The notes beneath the pieces are model-generated. The model had not been told where the DNA came from and did no database searches. It saw only the letters and a list, made by a program, of their open reading frames with translations. This document shows positions 27,480 to 36,072 of a stretch of 36,272 bases of DNA, piece after piece. Where the stretch lies: NCBI GenBank assembly GCA_013360495.1, contig JABWBM010000012.1, positions 1 to 36,272 on the forward strand, given 5' to 3'. The DNA is from Planctomycetaceae bacterium. GTDB taxonomy: Bacteria > Planctomycetota > UBA8742 > UBA2392 > JABWBM01. The position numbers were made by a program, and so were the translations under genes. The number at the start of each line of letters is the position of its first letter. The stretch's first letter is position 1.

Positions 27480-29363
27480 ATGGCCGAAGCGCCGACGTTG
27501 ATCGAACTCAAAGGCGTCAAAACCTACTTCCACACCGAGGGCGGCACCGTCAAGGCCGTCGACGACCTCACGCTTAACATTAAGGAAGGTCAAACCCTCG
27601 GCCTCGTCGGCGAGTCCGGCTCAGGAAAATCGGTCACCTCGCTCACCATCATGCGCCTGCTCCCCGAAGTCGGCGCCGCCATCGAAGCGGGCCAGATTTC
27701 CTTCCTTGGCCGCGACCTCGTGAAACTTCCCGAATCCGAGATGCGCAAGGTGCGCGGCAAAGAGATCAGTATGATCTTCCAAGAGCCAATGACCTCGCTT
27801 AACCCGGTGTTTACGGTCGGCGATCAGGTGATGGAAGCCATCCGCCTGCACCAGAAGACGAGCAAGGATGAAGCGCTCAAACGCACCATCGATCTGTTCA
27901 AGGAAGTCGGCATCCCCGACCCCGAACGCCGCGTCAGGAGCTACCCCCACGAAATGTCCGGCGGCCAAAAGCAGCGCGTGATGATCGCCATGGCGCTGAG
28001 TTGCAACCCGAAGCTCTTGATCGCTGACGAGCCGACCACGGCTCTCGACGTCACCATTCAGGCGCAGATTCTTGACCTGCTGCGCAAACTGCGCGACGAG
28101 CGCGGCATGTCCATCCTCTTCATCACCCACGACCTCGGCGTGATCGCCGAGATCGCCGACGATGTCGCGGTCATGTTCCGCGGCAAGGTGGTGGAGTTTG
28201 GCAGCGTGCGCCAGATCTACGCTAACCCGCAGCATCCCTACACCAAGGGTCTGCTTGCCTGCCGCCCGCGTTTGGAAACCAACTACCGCCGCCTCGTCAC
28301 CGTCGCCGACTACATGGACGTGAAGACCAATGAACAGGGCGACTTCGTCATCACCGAGAAGAAGCTCGATGAATCGCGCAAGCAGGCGCTGACCTCCAAG
28401 GGCCGCGGCCGATTGCTGCACCCGAAGTCGGAGCTCGAGCGCATCGGCCACCCTTATCGTGAGAGTGAACTTGCGCCGGGAACCACCTGTGTTCCCGAAA
28501 ACGAAAAACCCATGCTCGCGGTCGAGAATCTGAAAGTGTATTTCCCCATCAAGAAGGGCGTTTTCGCGCGCACCGTCGATCATGTGCGCGCCGTGGATGG
28601 CGTGAGCTTCAACGTCTATCGCGGCCAGACGCTTGGCCTCGTAGGCGAGTCAGGTTGCGGCAAGACCACTGCCGGCCGGGCGATCCTGCGCTTGATCGAG
28701 CCGACCGAGGGCAGAGTCCATTTCGACGGCTCAGACTTCCTCGCATTGAAAGGCGAGACGCTGCGCACCATGCGCCGGCGAATCCAGATTATTTTTCAGG
28801 ATCCCTATAGCTCGCTTAACCCGCGCATGACCGTGGAGGCGGCGCTCACTGAGCCGATGAAGGTCCACGGCATCGGCAATTCGCGTAACGACCGGCGCGA
28901 TCGCGCGGCGAACCTCTTGACCGAAGTGGGCCTCCTGCCCGAGCATCTGCGCCGTTACCCGCACGAATTCTCCGGCGGCCAGCGCCAGCGCATCTGCATC
29001 GCGCGCGCGCTCACCGTCGAGCCGGACTTCATCATCTGCGACGAATCGGTCTCTGCCCTCGACGTGTCGGTGCAGGCGCAGGTGCTTAACCTGCTCAAGG
29101 ACCTGCAGGAGGAACATGGCCTCACTTACATCTTCATCAGCCACGACTTGAGCGTCGTCAAATTCATGTCCGACATGATGGCCGTGATGAGCGACGGCAA
29201 GTTCGTCGAGTTCGGCCCGTCGGAGGCGATTTATGCTGCCCCCGCGCAGGACTACACGCGCCGCCTGATCAGCGCCATCCCGAGCGATTCGCTGGAGAAG
29301 ATCGAGAAACGCCAGCGCGACCGCGAAACCGCGCGCGCAAAACGCATATCGACGATCAGTTAG
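27480..29363 (+). CDS. Fused dipeptide/oligopeptide ABC transporter ATPase (DppD-DppF fusion)
   Basis: A 627-residue protein with two complete ABC ATPase domains that would power a peptide or nickel-type importer at the inner membrane. Domain 1 has Walker A GESGSGKS (44-51), signature [14 protein letters not shown] and Walker [13 protein letters not shown]. The linker includes the oligopeptide-transporter C-terminal extension ([12 protein letters not shown]). Domain 2 has Walker A GESGCGKT (389-396), signature [14 protein letters not shown] and [12 protein letters not shown]. Such fusions resemble YejF. Both sites look competent. AAGGGG precedes the ATG. A peptide-binding protein follows 283 bases downstream, but no permease genes are in the window. 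The repeat-rich gap upstream separates it from the preceding gene. Confidence 0.95.
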   Translation: MAEAPTLIELKGVKTYFHTEGGTVKAVDDLTLNIKEGQTLGLVGESGSGKSVTSLTIMRLLPEVGAAIEAGQISFLGRDLVKLPESEMRKVRGKEISMIFQEPMTSLNPVFTVGDQVMEAIRLHQKTSKDEALKRTIDLFKEVGIPDPERRVRSYPHEMSGGQKQRVMIAMALSCNPKLLIADEPTTALDVTIQAQILDLLRKLRDERGMSILFITHDLGVIAEIADDVAVMFRGKVVEFGSVRQIYANPQHPYTKGLLACRPRLETNYRRLVTVADYMDVKTNEQGDFVITEKKLDESRKQALTSKGRGRLLHPKSELERIGHPYRESELAPGTTCVPENEKPMLAVENLKVYFPIKKGVFARTVDHVRAVDGVSFNVYRGQTLGLVGESGCGKTTAGRAILRLIEPTEGRVHFDGSDFLALKGETLRTMRRRIQIIFQDPYSSLNPRMTVEAALTEPMKVHGIGNSRNDRRDRAANLLTEVGLLPEHLRRYPHEFSGGQRQRICIARALTVEPDFIICDESVSALDVSVQAQVLNLLKDLQEEHGLTYIFISHDLSVVKFMSDMMAVMSDGKFVEFGPSEAIYAAPAQDYTRRLISAIPSDSLEKIEKRQRDRETARAKRISTIS

Positions 29364-29646
29364 AGAATCTTTACCGCAGAGAAAGATAGATCACGCAAAA
29401 ACGCCAAAACGCAAAGGAAGAGGAAAGAATTGGTTCAAAGCAAAGAAATGAAGATTCTGAAAAGTTCAATCTATTTAGCGGTTTGAATTTTTATTCCTGA
29501 AATCTTCGGAGTTCACATTCCAACAATCTTTCTTATCGGCGTTCACCACCTTCATCTCTGTTCCATAATCTTCCTCTTCCAAACACTGAGACCTCTATCC
29601 CTGCGCGGCTGCCAGCGTGGTAGGATGGTGCCAAATGGGAGGAGCG
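29364..29646. other. Intergenic region, A/T-richer than its surroundings
   Basis: No gene is seen. The first 170 bases are clearly richer in A and T than the neighbouring coding DNA (AAAACGCCAAAACGCAAAGG and similar). The region should contain the promoter of the peptide-binding protein gene, though I cannot fix -35/-10 boxes with confidence. No hairpin with a U-tract is evident after the ATPase gene. Confidence 0.5.
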
Positions 29647-31524
29647 ATGAAACTTCGAACCCTCTTGTGCTTCGCGCTGGTCATATGCGTCGTGTCGAGC
29701 AGCGAAACGCCGCTCTTGCTCGCGCCGGCGGCGGAAAAACCTGCTACGCCCGCGTCGTCCGAAATGGTGTTGAGCTTGAGCGGCGATCCGCGAACGCTCG
29801 ACCCGCGAATGGCGGGAGACGTCGTGTCGATGACTCAATGCGGCATGGCGTACGAGACGCTCTATGAATACGACTACTTCACACCAGACAGGGTTATTCC
29901 CTGTCTCGCCCAAGACATGCCGAAGGTGAGTGCGGGAGGCAAGCAGCTTGAGATCACGCTCAAGCAAGGCGTACGCTTTCAGGATGACGTCTGCTTCCCC
30001 GATAGCAAGGGGCGGGTTGTCACGGCGGGCGATTTTGTATTCAGTGTTCTTTCGCTCGCGGCGCAGCCCGATCCGGTGGGCTGGTGGGCGCTCGAAGAGA
30101 AAATCGAAGGACTTGACGAGTGGCGTGAGCGCGCCGTGGAAAAGCCCGATCTTCCCATGAGCGTGTGGGGTGATGTGAAAGGACTAAAAGCCAAGGACGA
30201 GCGCACTATTGAGATCATCCTGACCGACCCGAACCCGCGTTTTCTCCACACGCTCTGCATGCTTTACCTTGCCGTCATCCCAAAGGAGGCCATCGAGCGT
30301 TACGGCGATGAGTTTGAAAGGCATCCTGTCGGTACCGGACCGTTCAAGCTTGAGGCGTGGGAAGCAGGACAGGGGATTGTCTGGAGGAAAAACCCGAACT
30401 ATCGCGAGGCACTCTTCCCCATCGCGCCCGCCGGACATACGGATAAGCGGCGTTACGAGCAGCTTGAAGGGCGGCGATTGCCGCTCCTCTCAAAGGTGAC
30501 ATACCGGATTCTCGCGGAGGAGATGACCGAGTGGCAGGACTTCCTCGCGGGACAAATCGACGTATGTTCCATTCCGATAGACAAATATGACGAGGTGTTC
30601 ACGAAGGATGGACGGCTTGGGCCGTTGCTTATGGGCGATGGCAAGTTTGTCAACTTGCACACACCTGATCGCCCGGTCATCGAATACATCTCGTTCAATA
30701 TGACGCACAAATCGATCGGGACTCCTGCCGGGGAAAAGGGGGCGGCGCTGCGTAAAGCCATTGGCTTGGCCTTCGACAGACAAAAGTATATCGATGAACA
30801 CCTCAAGGGCCGGGGAACGGTTGCAACGGGTCTGATTCCCAAGGGCATTGTCGGCTTCGACGAAAAGCAGCCTTACCCATGGTCAGTCTATTCGGAGGAG
30901 AAAGCCCGCGCCGTCCTTACCAAAGCCGGCTTCAAAGTCGAAAAAACCGGTTCGGGGTGGAAGACAACCGACCCCGACACGGGCGCGCAGCCGGAAGTGA
31001 CAATCTTGACGCGAGGAACGACTGCAGCTTCGAAAAACATGGCGGCATTCATTGACGATATCGGTCCGAAAATCGGCGTGAAAGTCGCCGGGGAGTGTAT
31101 GGACTTCGCGAAGTACCTTCGAATGCAAGAAGAAGGCAAAGGCCATGCCTATGATAGCGGGTGGATTCTCGATTACCCCGACGCCGAAAACATTTTGCAA
31201 CTTTTGTGGGGAGAGAACGCTAAGGAATTCGGCATCAATTCGTCCCGATATACATCGAAAGCGTACGACGAACTCTACATACGGATGCTCCCCCTCGACC
31301 AGACTATCAAATCCCAGTGCGCGAAAAAGATGGAGATCATTCAGAGCATGATGAAAGTGCTTGCGGACGACTGCCCGATCATCCCTCTCTATTTCGATCG
31401 CTCGAAAAGTCTTTCGCACGAATGGGTCTATCCCTACGAGTCATGCGATTTCTCTTTCGCTACAGCCAAGTACCGCTTCGTGGACGAAGATATACGCCTC
31501 AAAAAATCCATCCTCTGGAAATAG
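29647..31524 (+). CDS. ABC transporter peptide-binding protein (SBP family 5)
   Basis: A 625-residue exported solute-binding protein. The ATG at 29647 (MKLRTLLCFALVICVVSSS) has a strong GGGAGGAG seven bases upstream and starts a signal peptide; the ORF-track start lacks both. Family-5 hallmarks follow: LSGDPRTLDPRMAGD near the mature N-terminus, LKQGVRFQDDVCFPD, VTAGDFVFSVL, the conserved HPVGTGPFKLEAWEAGQGIVWRKNPNYRE, and late segments such as LRKAIGLAFDRQKYIDEHLKGRG. No lipobox Cys is apparent near the cleavage site, so it is probably periplasmic and soluble. Position after the fused ATPase gene suggests the same peptide importer. Ligand unknown. Confidence 0.92.
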   Translation: MKLRTLLCFALVICVVSSSETPLLLAPAAEKPATPASSEMVLSLSGDPRTLDPRMAGDVVSMTQCGMAYETLYEYDYFTPDRVIPCLAQDMPKVSAGGKQLEITLKQGVRFQDDVCFPDSKGRVVTAGDFVFSVLSLAAQPDPVGWWALEEKIEGLDEWRERAVEKPDLPMSVWGDVKGLKAKDERTIEIILTDPNPRFLHTLCMLYLAVIPKEAIERYGDEFERHPVGTGPFKLEAWEAGQGIVWRKNPNYREALFPIAPAGHTDKRRYEQLEGRRLPLLSKVTYRILAEEMTEWQDFLAGQIDVCSIPIDKYDEVFTKDGRLGPLLMGDGKFVNLHTPDRPVIEYISFNMTHKSIGTPAGEKGAALRKAIGLAFDRQKYIDEHLKGRGTVATGLIPKGIVGFDEKQPYPWSVYSEEKARAVLTKAGFKVEKTGSGWKTTDPDTGAQPEVTILTRGTTAASKNMAAFIDDIGPKIGVKVAGECMDFAKYLRMQEEGKGHAYDSGWILDYPDAENILQLLWGENAKEFGINSSRYTSKAYDELYIRMLPLDQTIKSQCAKKMEIIQSMMKVLADDCPIIPLYFDRSKSLSHEWVYPYESCDFSFATAKYRFVDEDIRLKKSILWK

Positions 31525-31563
31525 CGTTGCCAGCACTTCTCGCGCACGATGTTTCATCGCTGT

Positions 31564-33174
31564 TCAAGCGTTGGCGCGGTCGAGGGCGCGGTAGCCAATA
31601 GCCTCCAATAAATGTTCCGTAGTCACGCGCTCTGATCCCGCGAGGTCGGCGATGGTGCGCGAGAGCTTTTTGATACGTGTATAGGCGCGGGGCGACATGG
31701 AGAGCGTCTCCATCGCGTGTTCGAGCAAGCGCCGCGACTCGGCGTCAAGCTCCACAAACTTTTGCAACATCCGGTCGCTCATGCGCGCATTACAACTCAC
31801 GGCCATACCCGCGAAACGCTTTTGCTGGATCGCCCGCGCCTGCGCCACTTGCCGCGCCATAGTGGCAGTATCCGTCGTGCGATCGTTGCTTCCGAGCTGG
31901 CGGTAGTCCACTGCTGCAACCTCAATGTGTATGTCGATTCGATCCAGCAACGGTCCCGATATGCGATTGCGATAGGCCGCAATCTGGCGCGGCGTGTCTA
32001 AACACCGGCGGTGAGGGTGGCCAAGGTAGCCGCAGGGGCAAGGATTCATGGCGGCAACCAGCATCACCTGCGCCGGGAAGGTGACGGCGCCTGTGGCCCT
32101 ACTAATAGTGACGACGCCGTCCTCCAACGGCTGACGCATGACTTCGAGGGTCTTGCGGTTGAACTCCGGCAGCTCGTCGAGGAAGAGCACGCCGTTATGG
32201 CCAAGGCTCACCTCACCCGGGCGCGGCGTCGTGCCACCACCCACGAGACCCGCGTCACTGATGGTATGGTGAGGCGAGCGGAATGGACGCGTCGTGACCA
32301 GCGGCTGTTCCCTGGAAAGCTTGCCCGCGATGGAATAGACCTTGGTCGTTGCTAATGCTTCTTGAATGGTCAGGTCGGGCAGGATGCCCGGAATGCGCTG
32401 GGCAATCATCGACTTGCCCACACCAGGATTGCCGACCATGAGCAGGTTGTGGCCTCCGGCAGCAGCGATGACAATGGCGCGCTTGACGCTCTCCTGCCCC
32501 TTCACATCGCTGAAATCCGGGACTTGAGGCGTCTTGTCGCTCGCGAAGTAACTGGCGACGTCGGTGCGGTAAGGCTCGATGGCGTAGCTTCCATTAAGGA
32601 AGCCGACGACTTCGCTCAAGTGCGACACCGGGTAAATCTCAATGCCATCGACGACGCCAGCCTCGATAGCGTTGCCTTCTGGAACGATGATTCCTTTGTA
32701 GCGCCGACGGAGCAGCTCAAACACCATGGGCAATACACCCGCAACGGCGCGTACGCGCCCGTCGAGGGCAAGCTCACCGAGAACCGCGTAGCGGGAGGCG
32801 ACGTCGGCGTCGATCTGGTTGGAGACGGCGAGCAGACCCACTGCGATGGGCAGGTCGAAGCTCGCCCCCTCCTTCCGCAGGTCGGCTGGCGCAAGGTTGA
32901 TGGTCAATCGCTGGACGGGAAAATCGTAGCCGGAGTTCTCTATCGCGGTTCGCACGCGCTCTTTCGCCTCGTTCACCGCCTTGTCGGGCAGGCCGACGAT
33001 TTGAAGCGAGGCCAGCCCGCGCGTGCCATCAACCTCGACCTCGATGGGAACGGCCTCGATACCCTGGAATGCCGCCGATTTGATCTTCACGATCGTGCCG
33101 TTGGCGCGCGGCTTTGGCCGCTCGGCGGCTTGTTGCGCTCCATCCCGCACGGTTTCCTGCGTCGCGAATATCAT
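31564..33174 (-). CDS. comM: YifB/ComM-family Mg-chelatase-like AAA+ ATPase
   Basis: A 536-residue protein with an N-terminal Lon-protease-like ChlI domain (EVDGTRGLASLQIVGLPDKAVNEAKERVRTAI, RLTINLAPADLRKEG, FDLPIAVGLL), then an AAA+ module with Walker A GNPGVGKSMI, PFRSPHHTISDAGLVGGG, Walker B VLFLDELPEF and a C-terminal helical domain (SPRAYTRIKKLSRTIADLAGS). In transforming bacteria ComM is a hexameric branch-migration helicase for natural transformation; the wider YifB family is present in many non-competent species. Complete and apparently functional. GGGGAGGG lies six bases before the ATG, and a well-spaced promoter candidate lies just upstream. Symbol by family resemblance only. Confidence 0.93.
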   Translation of the reverse strand: MIFATQETVRDGAQQAAERPKPRANGTIVKIKSAAFQGIEAVPIEVEVDGTRGLASLQIVGLPDKAVNEAKERVRTAIENSGYDFPVQRLTINLAPADLRKEGASFDLPIAVGLLAVSNQIDADVASRYAVLGELALDGRVRAVAGVLPMVFELLRRRYKGIIVPEGNAIEAGVVDGIEIYPVSHLSEVVGFLNGSYAIEPYRTDVASYFASDKTPQVPDFSDVKGQESVKRAIVIAAAGGHNLLMVGNPGVGKSMIAQRIPGILPDLTIQEALATTKVYSIAGKLSREQPLVTTRPFRSPHHTISDAGLVGGGTTPRPGEVSLGHNGVLFLDELPEFNRKTLEVMRQPLEDGVVTISRATGAVTFPAQVMLVAAMNPCPCGYLGHPHRRCLDTPRQIAAYRNRISGPLLDRIDIHIEVAAVDYRQLGSNDRTTDTATMARQVAQARAIQQKRFAGMAVSCNARMSDRMLQKFVELDAESRRLLEHAMETLSMSPRAYTRIKKLSRTIADLAGSERVTTEHLLEAIGYRALDRANA

Positions 33175-33200
33175 AGCACCCTCCCCACATGAATGCTGGA

Positions 33201-33229
33201 AGGATACACAATAGATATACTTTTGTCCA
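33201..33229 (-). promoter_or_regulatory. Sigma-70-type promoter candidate for the YifB/ComM gene
   Basis: On the minus strand TGGACA (33229-33224) is followed after exactly 17 bases by TATCCT (33206-33201). These match four to five of six positions of the -35 and -10 consensus. Transcription would start near 33195 and give a leader of about 20 bases carrying the GGGGAGGG ribosome site. Confidence 0.55.
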
Positions 33230-33255
33230 GTGGAAAAAGATGTTTTTGTGGTGCG

Positions 33256-34200
33256 TCAGGTTGCGAGGAGCAATCCCGCGAACCAGGCCGCCGTCATCAT
33301 CAGCACGTGCTGATACACGCCCTTACCCTCGCGCACGGTCTGCCCGTTGTTCCAGAGCCAGACCGCCATGCCGAATGCCCAGAGCATCAGCGCGCCGCAG
33401 AGAATCCACATGAGCGTCACATCGAACGCGGGCGACATCCCGCCGGGCAGAAGAAGCAACGCGGGCACGCTCAAGCCAGGCACAAAGAGAAATGGCACGA
33501 TGATTTTGGTCGCGCGGTCGGGGCCGTACTTCGAGGGCAGCGACGACACGCCGAAGTGCTCGTCGGCATCCATGTCGGTAAAATCTTTCGTCGCTGTCGC
33601 CCCGAGCAAAAAGATCAGCGCGGCGCCCCCTATGATCCACGGTGCGGCCACATTAAGCGCGCCCCACAGGCTCCAGCCCGCGACGACCATCAGCGCCGTT
33701 GGCAGCCCGTGGGTCAGGGTCGCGATCCAGTCAAAGCGCCGTAAGCGTAAGGGCGGCGCGGAGTAGATCACGGTCGCGAATCCGGCAGCGAAGAACGCGC
33801 CCATCGTCTCTGGCTTCGCGTCACTCGCCATGACTGCGAGCAGCAGCGCGCAGGCATAGCACGTTGCTGCAGCCACCGCGGCGCCTGTAAGCCCCATCTC
33901 GCCCATGGGCAACGGGCGCTTGGGTTTGGCATAGACGTCGATGGAGAAATCGCAAATCTGGTTGAGGGCGTTGCTCGCGGCCTGAAGCAACAGCGCAGCG
34001 CACGCGATCGAGACAAGTGTCACGAGTTGGTCCGGTTCGGGCAGCCGCGAAACTCCGGAGTTTCGTAGCGCGAGATAGCCGCCCATGAGAGTTGCCAGCG
34101 CCGGGGCTGGTAGCGTCGAAACACGCGCGAGCCGGATATACGAGCCGACGATGCGAGGAAGGCTCATGTCGGGCAGCGTGCGTGTGCGGTGAATGGTCAT
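33256..34200 (-). CDS. UbiA-family prenyltransferase
   Basis: A 314-residue integral membrane enzyme of the UbiA superfamily, which transfers prenyl chains to aromatic or other acceptors. The first Asp motif is NQICDFSIDVYAKPKRPLP (NxxxDxxxD form), and the second is TKDFTDMDADEHFG, both with their aspartates intact. About eight hydrophobic segments alternate with these loops (AALLLQAASNAL, CYACALLLAVMA, WIIGGAALIFLLGAT, WILCGALMLWAFGMAVWL). The acceptor cannot be told: menaquinone (MenA), chlorophyll-like and phospholipid-type relatives share the motifs, and no quinone gene is adjacent. No clear ribosome site is seen at 34200; MSLPRIVGSY at 34167 is an alternative start. It lies upstream of the YifB/ComM gene on the same strand. 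Confidence 0.88.
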   Translation of the reverse strand: MTIHRTRTLPDMSLPRIVGSYIRLARVSTLPAPALATLMGGYLALRNSGVSRLPEPDQLVTLVSIACAALLLQAASNALNQICDFSIDVYAKPKRPLPMGEMGLTGAAVAAATCYACALLLAVMASDAKPETMGAFFAAGFATVIYSAPPLRLRRFDWIATLTHGLPTALMVVAGWSLWGALNVAAPWIIGGAALIFLLGATATKDFTDMDADEHFGVSSLPSKYGPDRATKIIVPFLFVPGLSVPALLLLPGGMSPAFDVTLMWILCGALMLWAFGMAVWLWNNGQTVREGKGVYQHVLMMTAAWFAGLLLAT

Positions 34201-34403
34201 AGGTTTAAGCGATGCCTGCCCGGATGTCTCCGGAAGCGTTGGGAACGATTGTATGGATTTTTGAGGCCACGGTGTGAAAAACTTGAAGCTGCGGACACCA
34301 AGGGGCCGTCGTGCATCACCACCACGAGGCTATTGGCCGTGGTTAGGCGTCCTTCCCAAGTGTGTCAATTCACTATGTCTATGACCATTCACGGCTAAAC
34401 GCC
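34201..34403. other. Intergenic region between the UbiA gene and tRNA-Val
   Basis: I see no convincing gene. The 69-residue plus-strand ORF here is Arg/Cys-rich and has no recognisable features. Near its right end the sequence CTATGACCATTCAC repeats, on the opposite strand, the first bases of the UbiA coding region. The promoter of the UbiA gene is expected here. Confidence 0.5.
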
Positions 34404-34445
34404 AAAACCCGCGTGGTTCGCAAACATAGGAACCATGCGGGTTTA
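34404..34445 (-). terminator. Rho-independent terminator after tRNA-Val
   Basis: On the minus strand AACCCGCATGGTTC pairs with GAACCACGCGGGTT (14-base-pair stem with one wobble, ten-base loop) and continues into TTGGCG, so the stem runs into a short TTTT. It lies four bases beyond the tRNA CCA end, the usual place for a tRNA terminator. Confidence 0.7.
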
Positions 34446-34448
34446 TGG

Positions 34449-34525
34449 TGGTGGGCGCACAGGGACTCGAACCCCGGACCCCATCCGTGTGAAGGATGTG
34501 CTCTAGCCAACTGAGCTATGCGCCC
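34449..34525 (-). tRNA. tRNA-Val (anticodon CAC)
   Basis: A full cloverleaf can be folded by hand on the minus strand: acceptor GGGCGCA/TGCGCCC, D arm GCTC...GAGC with AGTTGGCTA loop, anticodon arm CATCC-TTCACAC-GGATG with anticodon CAC (reads GUG, Val), and T arm CGGGG-TTCGAGT-CCCTG with one G-U pair. Discriminator A and an encoded CCA end follow. Length is 77 with the CCA. A strong hairpin follows directly. Confidence 0.97.
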
Positions 34526-34609
34526 ACATGATTGTCAATTCGCTCGCTGCGAAGGATGGGCATGATACTTCAACCCGCCAATCGGTCTACGGGAAAGAGC
34601 CGCTCGCGT

Positions 34610-34740
34610 GCATTCCGCGTTGGTTGATCGTAGCGTCACGCGCCCTCGCGTGACGCTACGATCACGGACAAGACGCCATGCGAGGGCGCATGGCGCTACG
34701 CCCCCTATGCCTTGTTCATCTTTCAACCAATGCGGAATGC
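34610..34740. repeat. REP-like inverted pair (REPIN) 5 inside an 18-bp inverted repeat
   Basis: The core runs from GTAG (34630) to CTAC (34696-34699). The left hairpin GTAGCGTCACGCG-CCCT-CGCGTGACGCTAC is perfect including its feet, then come ACGGACAAGAC and the hairpin GCCATGCG-AGGG-CGCATGGC. Around this core GCATTCCGCGTTGGTTGA (34610-34627) and TCAACCAATGCGGAATGC (34723-34740) form a 17-of-18 inverted repeat, so the whole block could fold into one cruciform. It ends 91 bases before the selenoprotein start. Confidence 0.85.
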
Positions 34741-34830
34741 GCCCGAGCGGCCCCAACCGGTCTTGCTATCTCAACATTTCAGCGTGCCTCCACCTTGCGA
34801 GCGCGCTATCATCGCCGCCGGAGGAATCAT

Positions 34831-36042
34831 ATGAACAAACAATGGCTGTTATCGGGCGCGTTACTCGCCGTTATGGCGGCGCCCACCCTCGGCGCCGAGG
34901 ACAAACCCGACGCCAACCCGAAAGCGCCCGCCAACGGCGAGGCATCTGACATCAAGAAAATCACGTGGAAGGACTCGCTCACCGACGCGCTCGCCGAAGC
35001 CAAGGCCCAAGACAAATGGGTCATGCTGATCGTCGGCAATAGCGGCTGAGGGCCCTGACGAAGCCTCGATAAAAGCGTCTGGTCAGACGCGAAGGCCGCC
35101 CAGAAATTTCACTCGCTCTTCGTCCCGCTGCGCGCCGAAGGCCGGGACATTTACACCAATGAGAAGTATAGCGACATCAAGGATCTCATTGGCGGAGCAA
35201 TGCGCTACTTGCTGATCGTCGATGCCGACAAGCGCAAGCTCGCAAGCACGAGCAGCGCTCCATTCAAGACCGTATCCGAGGCCATCGCCTGGGCCGACGA
35301 CATCGCGTCGAGCATCAAGAGCGTCGATGGACTTGAGGAGAAGGTCAAGCTCCACCCCGGCGACGTTCCCGCCACAAAAGCGTTGGCCGACGAGTGCTTC
35401 AAGCTCGGACGCTTCGAACGCGCGGTTGAACTGTATGAGCCGTTGATTCCGATGCTCCCGAAAGAAAGCGTCGTTGATACGCGCATCCGCTTCGTGCAGG
35501 CGGTCTGGGCTACCGAAGTCGGCAATGCCATCCACAAGGCTCAAACCGACAAAGACTTCCAGAACTTCGGGAGCCACCTCGAGAAAACTCGCGCGCACTT
35601 CAACGCACTGCTCGACGACCTGCTGGCGGCGAAGGATGAGCGCACGTTTGAACTCGTCGCCGATGACGACTATCCGATGATGATGATGCTTTTCGACGAT
35701 GCCGGATTGGATGCCGTCGAGAAGATACTCAAAGCATTCCCTGACCATAAGGACGCCGGGAAACTCCGTGTGCAAACGGCTTCTATGGCGATCTTTAACG
35801 AAGACGACAAGATCGCGGAACGCGGAAAGAAGATGCTTGAGGATTTCGTCAAGAACGGCAAGGCCGACGACCCTCAAGTGAAACAGGCTCAGCAACTCCT
35901 CTCTCAATACGACATCTTCCGCAAGATGCTCGATGACATGAAGAACGCCATGCCCAAGGAAGCGGACGATGGCGACCAGGAGAACAGCAACGTCGAACCG
36001 CCAGAAAACAACAGTGACGGCAAGGAAGAGAAAGATTTCTAA
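34831..36042 (+). CDS. Exported thioredoxin-like selenoprotein with UGPU active site
   Basis: The ORF track splits this gene (pieces ending 35049 and starting 35200), but both pieces share one frame, interrupted only by TGA at 35047 and 35056. Read as selenocysteine, a 403-residue protein results, with GGAGGAA seven bases before the ATG and signal peptide MNKQWLLSGALLAVMAAPTLGA. A thioredoxin-like domain follows: WKDSLTDALAEAKAQDKWVMLIVGNSG-U73-G-P-U76-R-SLDKSVWSD. This matches DsbD/thioredoxin_7-type sequences with CGPC, so both active-site Cys are Sec. Residues 105-145 complete the fold (LLIVDADKRKLAS); the usual cis-Pro before that strand is not apparent. Residues 165-360 are helical and TPR-like, and the tail is acidic. 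Expected role: envelope thiol or diselenide redox chemistry. The alternative, a pseudogene with two stops, fits the placement badly. Confidence 0.88.
35059..35097 (+). promoter_or_regulatory. Candidate bacterial SECIS element serving two UGA codons
   Basis: Within the coding sequence GCGTCT-GGTC-AGACGC (35075-35090) forms a perfect six-base-pair stem with a GGUC loop. A short lower helix GCCT/AGGC (35063-35066 with 35093-35096) can close it with an asymmetric internal loop. The loop starts 22 bases after the second UGA and 31 after the first. A small apical loop with G in its first two positions at this distance is what the known bacterial SECIS rules, as I recall them, require for SelB recruitment. 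Confidence 0.75.
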
Positions 36043-36072
36043 CAGGGTGACCGGAATCCCATTCGTGGGGAT

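Noticed and set aside
34189-34398. 69-aa plus-strand ORF between the UbiA gene and tRNA-Val
   Set aside because: Arg/Cys-rich with no ribosome site or recognisable feature.
34678-35049. 123-aa plus-strand ORF as a stand-alone gene
   Set aside because: Its first 51 codons precede the real ATG at 34831 and run through a repeat, and its stop is the first of the two UGAs read as Sec.
35047-35058. Reassignment of TGA to Trp or Gly across the genome
   Set aside because: TGA ends many other genes here at family-typical lengths, and the two in-frame TGAs fall on Cys positions followed by a SECIS-like hairpin.
35200-36042. 280-aa plus-strand ORF as a separate gene
   Set aside because: The frame is open back to the second UGA, and the Met at 35200 lies inside the thioredoxin fold without a ribosome site.
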